DNA from: an uncultured Myxococcales bacterium
GTDB lineage: Bacteria; Myxococcota_A; UBA9042
Length of the DNA: 6,251 nt
Assembly: GCA_903917305.1 (NCBI GenBank)
Contig: CAIXAA010000666.1
Coordinates: forward strand, 1 to 6,251
Direction: 5' to 3'
Each line of letters opens with the position of its first letter. The stretch's first letter is position 1. Shown piece after piece: positions 1 through 5,056 of the stretch. The notes under the pieces were generated by a model. The model saw nothing but the letters and a program-made list of their open reading frames with translations. It did no database searches and was not told where the DNA came from. The position numbers and the translations under genes are program-made.

Positions 1-14
1 CTTGAAAAGGGTAG

Positions 15-36
15 GGACAGGCTTCCATGCCTGTCC
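15..36. repeat. Perfect inverted repeat (REP-like hairpin or weak terminator)
   Basis: GGACAGGC (15-22) and GCCTGTCC (29-36) form a perfect 8-bp stem around the 6-nt loop TTCCAT. On the minus strand the hairpin is followed by CTACCCTTTTC, so it could weakly terminate leftward transcription from the gene at 615-1379. However, the T-run is short and about 6 nt away from the stem. Short palindromes of this 'acaggc...gcctgt' kind recur as dispersed intergenic elements in several GC-rich phyla. That parallel is from memory, and no second copy is present in this window. Confidence 0.5.
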
Positions 37-229
37 GCGTTGAGCATCGGATGCAACCCTTGCGCGTCGCGCCCTCCCCCCGTCATCCCGAGGGCAGGAC
101 CTCCGTTGCCAGCACGACTGTCCATCCGAGGGACCCGCCGCGCTTGCGCGGCTCGCCGCCTTGGCCGCCTGTGCGCCACGAGGACAGTATTCCGCGGCAC
201 TTCCAGGATCCCCAACGCCGCGTATCCCG
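37..229. other. Non-coding stretch between hairpin and tandem array
   Basis: I see no convincing gene here. Open frames cross the stretch on both strands, but they have no ribosome site and the predicted products are Arg/Pro/Ala-rich, as expected for shadow frames of GC-rich DNA. On the minus strand, around 80-131, the frame reads MDSRAGNGG followed by LGMTGG. This recalls the shadow translation of widespread dispersed intergenic repeats that read 'MDSRLRGNDG', so a degenerate dispersed repeat is possible but unproven. Confidence 0.35.
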
Positions 230-607
230 TTTCGCATCGATCGAAGTGCACCTCCGAACGGCTGAGGTGCTCCTCCGAGCGCCTGAACCGCCCTTCCGAG
301 CGGCCGAGGTGCCCCTCCGAGCGCCCGAACTGCCCTTCCGAGAGGCCAAGGTGCCCCGCCGAGCGATTGAACTGCCCTTCCGAGCGGCCAAGGTGCCCCG
401 CCGAGCGACTGAACCGCCCTTCCGAGAGGCCAAGGTGCCCCTCCGAGCGCCTGACCTGCCCTTCCGAGCGGCCGAGGTGCCGCGGCGAGCGACTGAACCG
501 CCCTTCCGAGCGGCCGAGGTGCCCCTCCGAGCGCCTGACCTGCCCTTCCGAGCGGCCGAGGTGCCGCGTCGAGCGCCTGATCTGCTCTTCCGAACGGCCG
601 CCGCGCA
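230..607. repeat. Tandem array, 21-bp half-units in 42-bp units
   Basis: Half-units start every 21 bp from 251 (251, 272, 293 and so on to 587). Two types alternate strictly: type X with core TTCCGAGCGGCCGAGGTG and type Y with core CTCCGAGCGCCTGA. Eight full 42-bp X-Y units span 251-586. Degenerate copies lie at 230-250 and 587-607. The full 21-bp X unit is identical at 293, 461, 503 and 545. A 52-bp stretch (433-484) recurs exactly at 517-568, showing a recent 84-bp duplication. Because 21 is a multiple of 3, the translated frames give 7- or 14-residue repeats and several stay open, so an open frame alone does not show coding. There are no unique spacers, so this is not CRISPR. The array starts only a few bases beyond the stop of the 615-1379 gene. 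Confidence 0.93.
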
Positions 608-614
608 CTGCCGC

Positions 615-1379
615 TCAAGCTGGCGTGCCGTTGCCGCCATTGCCATTGCTCGCACTACCGCCGCCACCGCCGCGGCGCAGCGTGCCCAGCTCCACGCCGA
701 GCGCTGCCAGAATGTCCGGGCGGTCCTTGAAGCGCACCTTGGCAATCGCCCACCACATCCCAAGCCAGTCGATGAACGCCTCGCGGTCGCTGATGTTGGT
801 CTTGGTCGCGCCGGTCTCGTGCCCGCGCTCCGCATTCGCCGTGCCGCGCGCCAGGTCCCACGCGTCGAGCAGCGCCTGGCCGACCTTGGCGTCCTCCGCC
901 GACAGGTTGAACGGCAGCAGCACCGGCTGCACCGCCTTGCTGCCCAGGAAGGAAACCATCTCCGTGGCCGACGTGCGCAGGCCGCCCAGCGTCAGCAATT
1001 CCTGCAGCGTCGGCAGCGCCGACAGTTGCATGGCAAAACCGTTGCGCTTGAGGCCCAGCAGCTCCGCATGGTGGTCGCGCACCCACTGCCGCAGCGCGTC
1101 CGCTTGCGCCTCCGAGGCATCGACCTGCTTCTTGCGGTTCGGGCGGGCACCGGCGCGGGTCTGCTCGCTGGCCTTGAAGTTGGCGTACAGCTGCGCGCCG
1201 CGCGCGCCGTGGTCCTCGACCAGGACCTTGCCCTTGTCGTCCTTCTTGCCGCTGTAGTTGCGCTTGTTGAGTTCGGCCAGGGCATAGGTCGCGAGCTCGG
1301 TCTTGCTGGCGAGGAACGTGAGCCAGAGGTTGCCGCGGTCGAGCTGGCCGGGGATGTCGTACTGCTGGACGGCAGCCAT
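615..1379 (-). CDS. Unrecognised 254-aa helical protein
   Basis: I do not recognise a family. The start is ATG at 1379, preceded by AAGAGG at a normal spacing of 5 nt. No signal peptide or membrane span is visible, so a cytoplasmic location is likely. The protein reads as mostly alpha-helical: an amphipathic start (PGQLDRGNLWLTFLASKTEL, residues 10-29), a basic middle with a charged loop (residues 41-90), a helical core (about 95-175), and a Trp-rich helix (FIDWLGMWWAIAKVRF, 202-217) followed by RPDILAALGVELG (220-232). Residues 237-252 are Gly/Ser/Asn-rich, like a linker, and the protein ends in TPA just after it. Beyond the TGA the same frame continues into the 21-bp tandem array. The protein may therefore have had, or have lost, a repetitive tail. 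It is divergent from the membrane-protein gene at 1631 and shares a regulated-looking intergenic region with it. That it is a real gene is supported by balanced composition compared with all other frames. Confidence 0.8.
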   Translation of the reverse strand: MAAVQQYDIPGQLDRGNLWLTFLASKTELATYALAELNKRNYSGKKDDKGKVLVEDHGARGAQLYANFKASEQTRAGARPNRKKQVDASEAQADALRQWVRDHHAELLGLKRNGFAMQLSALPTLQELLTLGGLRTSATEMVSFLGSKAVQPVLLPFNLSAEDAKVGQALLDAWDLARGTANAERGHETGATKTNISDREAFIDWLGMWWAIAKVRFKDRPDILAALGVELGTLRRGGGGGSASNGNGGNGTPA

Positions 1380-1401
1380 GAGTGCCTCTTGGCGCGGGGA
1401 G

Positions 1402-1419
1402 TTGCCGCAGGTGCGGCAA
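1402..1419. promoter_or_regulatory. 18-bp palindrome, candidate operator
   Basis: TTGCCGCAGGTGCGGCAA is a perfect inverted repeat with 8-bp arms and a 2-bp centre. It lies 22 bp upstream of the ATG of the 254-aa gene and overlaps the predicted -10/start region of its minus-strand promoter. A repressor operator fits this position. A hairpin in the transcript leader is the alternative, although a 2-nt loop is too tight without opening the stem. The binding protein is unknown. Confidence 0.45.
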
Positions 1420-1446
1420 TCCTCTTTCAGGTCGGACGGTGGTCAA
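1419..1446 (-). promoter_or_regulatory. Candidate sigma70 promoter for the 254-aa gene
   Basis: On the minus strand, TTGACC (1446-1441, five of six consensus bases) is followed after 16 bp by GAGGAT (1424-1419), which keeps the A at position 2 and AT at positions 5-6 of the -10 box. Transcription would start near 1412, inside the 18-bp palindrome. The -10 match is modest, so this is a prediction only. Confidence 0.35.
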
Positions 1447-1452
1447 GTTTCC

Positions 1453-1472
1453 TTTGTCATGGGTTTGTCATG
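1453..1472. repeat. 11-bp-spaced direct repeat TTTGTCATG
   Basis: TTTGTCATG occurs at 1453-1461 and again at 1464-1472, so the repeats are 11 bp apart, about one helical turn. They lie just upstream of the minus-strand -35 box at 1441-1446. This spacing and position suit a pair of activator half-sites, but that role is inferred. The local sequence is less GC-rich than its surroundings. Confidence 0.4.
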
Positions 1473-1546
1473 AAGGGGGGCGAATCCCGCGCTGGTGCTG
1501 TGGCGGGCTTGGCCAGCGTGATTCAGGGCTTCTCTCGAACGGCGGC

Positions 1547-1575
1547 TTGACCGTTGTCGCCGCGCTTCCTAGGCT
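1547..1575 (+). promoter_or_regulatory. Candidate sigma70 promoter for the membrane-protein gene
   Basis: TTGACC (1547-1552) is separated by exactly 17 bp from TAGGCT (1570-1575), which keeps the key T1, A2 and T6 of the -10 box. Transcription would start near 1582 and give a leader of about 49 nt before the ATG at 1631. No other strong match is visible on this strand in the intergenic region. Confidence 0.4.
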
Positions 1576-1630
1576 CCGCGCCCTCGGTGCCAGCGGACAG
1601 CCTTGTCGCTTGCGCCGAATTCGAGGTGCG

Positions 1631-2044
1631 ATGGGGCAGCACCGGCGTGCAGCACAGTGGATCCTGTTTTGTCTCGGTATCTGGCTTGCGCCAGCGGCCT
1701 GGGCAGCCGACGGCGTGATTCCGCCCGGCGCCGAAAGCCACGTCTTGCACCTCCTGCTGCCCTACGTGCACCGCGGAGCTGTCGGACCCGGTGCGCGCCT
1801 GACCGACATTGCCATCGAGCCCCGCCGCGTCCTGCTGACGCTGGCGACGCCAGCGTCCGAGACCGCCCAGGTCTCGCTGCGACCGCAGTCCTTTGGCACT
1901 GGGCATTCCTTTGCCAGCGAAGCGCTGCCGACCAGCTCGCCCGTGCTGCGTGAGGCACAGGCCCGCTTGTTGGCCGCTGTTGCCGTCAATGACGACGGAC
2001 GCCTCTTGGCTGTGCCCCCGCGGGTCTGCTCGCCTGGGCGCTGA
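1631..2044 (+). CDS. N-terminal part of a frameshifted exported protein
   Basis: The start is ATG at 1631, preceded by GAGG four bases upstream. The frame is open further upstream, but the added residues look non-coding and would bury the signal peptide. Residues 1-25 form a classical signal peptide: basic start (HRR), hydrophobic core (WILFCLGIWLA) and cleavage site AWA before A26. Residues 26-128 are a soluble extracytoplasmic domain that I do not recognise. It includes HVLHLLLPYVHRG, LTDIAIEPRRVLLTLATPA and a likely helix SSPVLREAQARLLAAVAV. The last seven residues (RVCSPGR) look unnatural, because the true frame seems to continue in the next reading frame from the C5 run at 2015-2019. Read with the following piece, this is the first third of a protein of about 440 aa. 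Alone it would be a 137-aa secreted fragment. Confidence 0.65.
   Translation: MGQHRRAAQWILFCLGIWLAPAAWAADGVIPPGAESHVLHLLLPYVHRGAVGPGARLTDIAIEPRRVLLTLATPASETAQVSLRPQSFGTGHSFASEALPTSSPVLREAQARLLAAVAVNDDGRLLAVPPRVCSPGR
2015..2019 (+). other. Apparent -1 frameshift at a C5 run
   Basis: Frame 2 (start at 1631) reads well up to GTG CCC at 2012-2017 and then gives seven poor residues before TGA at 2042. Frame 1 is open from 1993 and reads AGLLAWALIEPKPRLPAR from 2020, straight into the hydrophobic start of the downstream ORF. One extra C in the run would join the two into a single frame with VPPAGLLAW across the junction. The cause may be a homopolymer sequencing error, a true mutation or, less likely, programmed slippage. 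The run is short for a phase-variable tract. Confidence 0.65.
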
Positions 2045-2061
2045 TCGAGCCGAAGCCGCGC

Positions 2062-2952
2062 TTGCCCGCGCGCACCATGTGGCTGGCCGGCGCCGCCGCG
2101 CTGGCCTTGATCATTCCGGCCGGCATCGCCTGGCGGGCCTCGGCCTTGACCAGGTTCGCTGACCCGGCACTGTGGCTGCCGCAGCTGCGCTCGCTATGGC
2201 TGCAGCCCGACTGGAGCCCTCGCACGCTATGGCCGTTGCCCGTTGCCGGCTGGGCAGGCCTTGCGCTAGGTCCTGGTGGGCGCATCGCCTGGAACCGCGC
2301 GCTGCCGCTAGGTGCCGGCCTCCTCGCCTTGGCCTGGACCAGTCATGTCGTGGTCGCGTGCATCGCGGACGCCTTGCGCTATCAATCCGTGCTTGCCGCG
2401 CCGATGGTCATGGGCGTTGCAGCGGTTCCCTTGTGCTGGCAGCGCTGCAATGGCTGGCGTTGCCAGGTCCCCAAGGGTGTCGCCCTCGCGCTCGCCTGTG
2501 CGTCAGTCTGGGTCACGCTGCACCCCATGGCAGGTGACTCGGCGCTGAGCGCCGATGCGCGGGCGTGGCACGCCCTTCGCGAGGCATTCGAGCATCAGCG
2601 CGCTCCGTTGACCTTCATCTCCATCCCGCCAACGGCCGGCCAGATGGACGCCCAACCGCCTGTCGGGCGATGGAGTCTCAACGGACCGACGAGCCAGTCG
2701 ATCGATACGGCCATGGCCGATGCACTGTGCCAGCGCGGCATCGGTTTGCCGGCCGGATCCTGGCTGGTCTACATGCCCGAATGCGACGCAGTCACGCGCG
2801 GCGCCTGTGCGGCCCTGGACCGCTTCGCCGGCACGCAGGCATGGCGCAGGTCAACCCCAGCGCTCGCGCCTGAGCCGGGCTTCGAGATCGCGGAATTTGT
2901 CCGTTTCACTCGACAACCTTCGATCCGGGTCGTGGCTGCGCGCTGTCCGTAG
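2062..2952 (+). CDS. C-terminal part of the frameshifted polytopic membrane protein
   Basis: This frame is open from 1993, and the first usable start is TTG at 2062 (or ATG at 2077). Neither has a visible ribosome site, which supports its being the continuation of the 1631 gene and not a separate gene. Counting from 2062, hydrophobic segments lie at about residues 7-24, 57-72, 80-102, 108-126 and 138-155. They are followed by a soluble domain (about 156-296) containing PLTFISIPPT, WLVYMPECDAV and GFEIAEFVRF. The helix with ALRYQSVLAAP (about 104-114) followed by a further span and an extracytoplasmic tail recalls the C-terminal half of GT39-type membrane glycosyltransferases. However, no N-terminal catalytic acidic motif is present, so I treat this only as a weak resemblance. 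Four cysteines cluster at 100-134 and four more in the tail. The function is unknown. The gene ends 162 bp before the convergent winged-helix gene. Confidence 0.65.
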   Translation: MPARTMWLAGAAALALIIPAGIAWRASALTRFADPALWLPQLRSLWLQPDWSPRTLWPLPVAGWAGLALGPGGRIAWNRALPLGAGLLALAWTSHVVVACIADALRYQSVLAAPMVMGVAAVPLCWQRCNGWRCQVPKGVALALACASVWVTLHPMAGDSALSADARAWHALREAFEHQRAPLTFISIPPTAGQMDAQPPVGRWSLNGPTSQSIDTAMADALCQRGIGLPAGSWLVYMPECDAVTRGACAALDRFAGTQAWRRSTPALAPEPGFEIAEFVRFTRQPSIRVVAARCP

Positions 2953-3114
2953 TTGGTCGCAATGTCGAGGCAGTCTTCGCCGATGCCGTGCGCCGTGTTG
3001 CGCGGCGCTGGATGCGCAGACCATCCGCATCAGCTTGGAGAACGAGTGGTCGGGCGCTGTCACGGCCCTGCACGTCTCGCCCAGGGATCGGCTCATCCGC
3101 GCGCTCGCGCCCGC

Positions 3115-3297
3115 CTACCCCTGCTTCCACTGCCAATAACAGACCTTCGGCGATTCGATCTCCCCCGACTTCTTCAACTTGGCCATCACCTTGTCGACCT
3201 CCTTGCGGTCGACGGCCGTGCCTTCCGCGACCTGGCCGGCGCTGACCGGCTTGGGCGCCGTCTTGAAGAAAGCGATGATCTTCTGTTCGTTTTCCAT
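3115..3297 (-). CDS. Small winged-helix DNA-binding protein, 60 aa
   Basis: The start is ATG at 3297, with a very strong ribosome site GGAGGAGG upstream (spacing 4-5 nt). The frame is open further upstream, but those extra residues are low-complexity and lie antisense to the next gene, so the short form is chosen. The fold reads as a compact winged helix: helix 1 (ENEQKIIAFFKT, 2-13), helix 2 (SAGQVAEGTA, 19-28), recognition helix (DRKEVDKVMAKLKKSG, 30-45) and wing (EIESPKVCYWQWK, 46-58). Similar stand-alone winged-helix proteins of about 60 aa ending in 'SPK-C-Y/W' are, to my recollection, common in Deltaproteobacteria and anaerobes and usually annotated as transcriptional regulators of unknown target. 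A local DNA-binding role, possibly autoregulation in the shared divergent region, is inference. Its 3' end faces that of the membrane-protein gene. Confidence 0.88.
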   Translation of the reverse strand: MENEQKIIAFFKTAPKPVSAGQVAEGTAVDRKEVDKVMAKLKKSGEIESPKVCYWQWKQG

Positions 3298-3318
3298 GGT
3301 TCCTCCTCCATCGGTGCG

Positions 3319-3369
3319 CGAATCGTTGCGGTACAGGCCCGGACAGGGGGCCGCCCGCGCCGAATCGTT
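3319..3369. repeat. Direct repeat CGAATCGTT, 42 bp apart
   Basis: CGAATCGTT occurs exactly at 3319-3327 and 3361-3369, so the copies are 42 bp, or about four helical turns, apart. The copy at 3361-3369 contains the predicted -10 box of the winged-helix gene on the minus strand (AACGAT). The other lies in its leader, 22 bp before the ATG. This arrangement would suit binding of a regulator, perhaps the winged-helix protein itself, on one DNA face. That role is inferred. Confidence 0.35.
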
Positions 3370-3392
3370 CTTGCGCCGCACCAGGTTGTCAA
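3364..3392 (-). promoter_or_regulatory. Candidate sigma70 promoter for the winged-helix gene
   Basis: On the minus strand, a perfect TTGACA (3392-3387) is followed after exactly 17 bp by AACGAT (3369-3364), which keeps A2, A5 and T6 of the -10 consensus. Transcription would start near 3357, giving a leader of about 60 nt with the strong ribosome site near its end. Confidence 0.5.
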
Positions 3393-3432
3393 GCTGCCGC
3401 GCTGCCTTGAGCCGCGTCACGGCACGGCCGCG

Positions 3433-3461
3433 TTGACACGCTTTCGGCCGTGGGCGACGCT
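3433..3461 (+). promoter_or_regulatory. Candidate promoter for the Cys-rich lipoprotein gene
   Basis: A perfect TTGACA at 3433-3438 is followed after 17 bp by GACGCT (3456-3461), a weak -10 box keeping only A2 and T6. The start would fall near 3468, leaving a very short leader with the ribosome site GGAGGG (3471-3476) just before the ATG at 3479. It lies about 40 bp from the oppositely directed TTGACA of the winged-helix gene. Confidence 0.35.
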
Positions 3462-3478
3462 GCCCGGCCAGGAGGGCC

Positions 3479-5044
3479 ATGCGACACGGTGTGCGGATCT
3501 GCGGATGCTTCTTGGCCTTGCTCGTGCTGGGCGGCTGCAGCGGCGGCGACGAACTGGCGCGCGGACCCGAGTCCGTCGACGTTGCGGCACCTGTCGACGC
3601 GCCGGACGCCAAGCCTGCGGGCCCTGACGCAAAGCCCTCTGCCGACGTCGTGGCCCAGGATCTCGCTGCCGATACGGCCGCGGCGGATCAGCTTGGCGAC
3701 GCGGCCGCGGATGTTGCGGATGCCGCTCCCGATGCGGGCATGGATGCCGGGGATGCCGCCAAGGCCGACGTTGCAGCGGACGCCGCGGCGCCCGTGGATG
3801 CCGCGGTGGATGCGATCGCGCCCGTCGATGCGGTGGTGGACGCAGCAGCGCCGATGGATGCCGCCGCGCCTGTCGATGCGGTGCCAGCCGTGGACGCCAA
3901 GGCGGAAGCCGACGCGCCGCTGCCGCCGGACCTTTGCGCTGGCGTCACCTGCCCGGCCTTCCTCTGCGCCACGCAAGCCTGCGACCCGGCGACCGGCCAG
4001 TGCGTCGCGACCGCCAAGGCTGCCGGCACGGCGTGCGAGGACGGCGACGCCTGCACCAGCCCGGACACCTGCAGCGGCGGCATCTGCATGGCCGGACCGG
4101 CGCCGAGCTGCGACGACGCCAACGCCTGCACCAACGACGCTTGCCTGCCAACCACCGGCTGCCAGCACGCCGCCAGCGCCGGCCCCTGCGACGACGGCAA
4201 CGCCTGCACGCTCGCCGACACGTGCAGCGCCAGCGTGTGCCTGGCGGGCGCGGCGACCGTAAACTGCGACGACAACGACCCGTGCACCAACGATGTGTGT
4301 GACGCCAAGACCGGCGCCTGCGGCCACGTCGCCAACGCTGCACCGTGCGACGACGGCAACGCGTGCACGCTGGGCGACAGTTGCGGTGCCCTGGGCTGCA
4401 GCGGCAATCTCGACTGCACGTGCGCACTTGCGGCCGGGCAGACGCCTGCGACGGTGGAAGATTGCGATACGCCCTTTGACGACAATTGCGACGGCAAGGT
4501 CAACGAAAGCGCCGTCTGCGGGGCGACGCAGTACAAGTTCGCCGCAATACCAGAGTGCGCCTTCACCTGTTATTACGACGAAGCCCACGACATCGCGGTG
4601 AGCGGCGACGCCGCCAATCCTGCCGGATTCGACGTGTACGCGACCGGCCAGTTGTTCGACGGCGTCAAGGGCGTCGATGACTGGGCGGCAGACACCGGCA
4701 AGGGCGCCGCCTTCGAGTGGGTCGCGTGGTCCACCGCGCAACCCATGGTGACGGTGCAGTTTCCCAAGCCGCGCTACGTCACGCTGGTGCGCATCGGCCT
4801 GGACAACTGGCAGGGCGGCGCGGTGGTGCAGCCGCCCGGCATCCGCGTGCGGGTGAGCCTGGACGGCCTGGCGTGGAGCGCGCCGCAAGTGTTCACGCTG
4901 GCGGACCAGACGATGCCGGCGATTGCCGCCGGCAAGCGCGGCGACGTGACGCTGCCGCTGGCGCTGCAGGTGGCGAAGTACGTGGAGATCAGTTTCCTGT
5001 CGCCGGGGACCTGGACGTTCGTCGACGAGTTGGCGTTCGACTGA
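3479..5044 (+). CDS. Cys-rich surface lipoprotein with F5/8C-like C-terminal domain
   Basis: The start is ATG at 3479 after AGGAGGG. Residues 1-20 are a lipoprotein signal: a basic start, FLALLVLGG, then the lipidated Cys20, followed by Ser. This suggests export and probably outer-membrane anchoring. Residues about 32-150 are a long acidic Ala/Asp/Pro linker built of A-P-V-D-A steps. Residues 153-348 are Cys-rich and contain five modules of the type CDDGNACT (starting at 186, 211, 237, 263 and 290). These are followed by a MopE-like metal-binding motif (DCDTPFDDNCDGKVNE, 328-343). Residues about 352-521 form a beta-rich galactose-binding-like (F5/8 type C or discoidin) domain, with FPKPRYVTLVRIGLDNWQGG, RVRVSLDGLAWS and YVEISF. 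After Cys20 there are 32 cysteines, an even number that fits full disulfide pairing outside the cytoplasm. The likely role is binding of carbohydrate or matrix at the surface; no catalytic motif is visible. The architecture is typical of Myxococcota cell-surface proteins. Confidence 0.92.
   Translation: MRHGVRICGCFLALLVLGGCSGGDELARGPESVDVAAPVDAPDAKPAGPDAKPSADVVAQDLAADTAAADQLGDAAADVADAAPDAGMDAGDAAKADVAADAAAPVDAAVDAIAPVDAVVDAAAPMDAAAPVDAVPAVDAKAEADAPLPPDLCAGVTCPAFLCATQACDPATGQCVATAKAAGTACEDGDACTSPDTCSGGICMAGPAPSCDDANACTNDACLPTTGCQHAASAGPCDDGNACTLADTCSASVCLAGAATVNCDDNDPCTNDVCDAKTGACGHVANAAPCDDGNACTLGDSCGALGCSGNLDCTCALAAGQTPATVEDCDTPFDDNCDGKVNESAVCGATQYKFAAIPECAFTCYYDEAHDIAVSGDAANPAGFDVYATGQLFDGVKGVDDWAADTGKGAAFEWVAWSTAQPMVTVQFPKPRYVTLVRIGLDNWQGGAVVQPPGIRVRVSLDGLAWSAPQVFTLADQTMPAIAAGKRGDVTLPLALQVAKYVEISFLSPGTWTFVDELAFD
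3788..3898 (+). repeat. In-gene repeat coding the A-P-V-D-A linker
   Basis: Residues 104-140 of the lipoprotein repeat a roughly 10-residue step: APVDAAVDAI, then APVDAVVDAA, then shorter APMDAA and APVDAVPAVDA variants, encoded by imperfect 30-bp DNA repeats. The segment is an acidic, extended spacer lifting the C-terminal domains away from the lipid anchor. Such linkers vary easily in length by slippage. Confidence 0.7.
4034..4399 (+). repeat. Five alternating Cys modules (A-B-A-B-A)
   Basis: Five four-cysteine modules follow each other at steps of 25-27 residues. Modules 1, 3 and 5 share the spacing C-X5-C-X5-C-X4-C (Cys186-203, 237-254, 290-307) and end in a short turn such as SASVC. Modules 2 and 4 have C-X5-C-X4-C-X5/6-C (Cys211-228, 263-281) with CTND and a TG before the last Cys. 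This suggests growth by duplication of an A-B pair. Related modules are known from many deltaproteobacterial surface proteins. Confidence 0.85.
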
Positions 5045-5056
5045 TCGCAGCGCGCA

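Noticed and set aside
251..607. CRISPR array
   Set aside because: Units are contiguous with no unique spacers, the period is only 21/42 bp, and no cas gene is nearby.
83..835. 250-aa minus-strand frame with basic 14-residue repeats (GARRGTSAARKG type), resembling a histone-like tail
   Set aside because: It is out of frame with the overlapping 254-aa gene, has no ribosome site, and the same repeats read openly in other frames. The basic look follows from the GC-rich repeat.
27..1550. 507-aa plus-strand open frame spanning the array and the 254-aa gene
   Set aside because: It is antisense to a better-supported gene, has Arg/Pro/Ala-rich shadow composition and lacks a ribosome site. Its length comes from high GC and from the 21-bp repeats having no stops in it.
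2015..2044. Programmed -1 frameshifting at the C5 run
   Set aside because: There is no classical X-XXY-YYZ slippery heptamer of the usual type, and I see no clear stimulatory structure at the right distance. Mutation or a base-call error is simpler.
2990..3008. GC hairpin (GCGCCG / CGGCGC) as a bidirectional terminator between convergent genes
   Set aside because: The stem is only 6 bp, no T-run follows on either strand, and such hairpins are expected by chance at this GC content.
2953..3139. Continuation of the membrane protein past 2952, in another frame reading AVFADAVRRVARRWM or LDAQTIRISLENEW
   Set aside because: The gene ends with a plausible terminal strand. The alternative frames carry no recognisable motif, and the second is antisense to the end of the winged-helix gene.
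3298..3612. N-terminal extension of the winged-helix protein to 165 aa
   Set aside because: The added residues are low-complexity and overlap the start of the divergent lipoprotein gene. The ATG at 3297 has a near-perfect ribosome site.
3389..4888. 499-aa minus-strand frame antisense to the lipoprotein
   Set aside because: It is a shadow of the Ala/Asp- and Cys-rich codons on the other strand. The plus-strand product has a signal peptide and recognisable domains.
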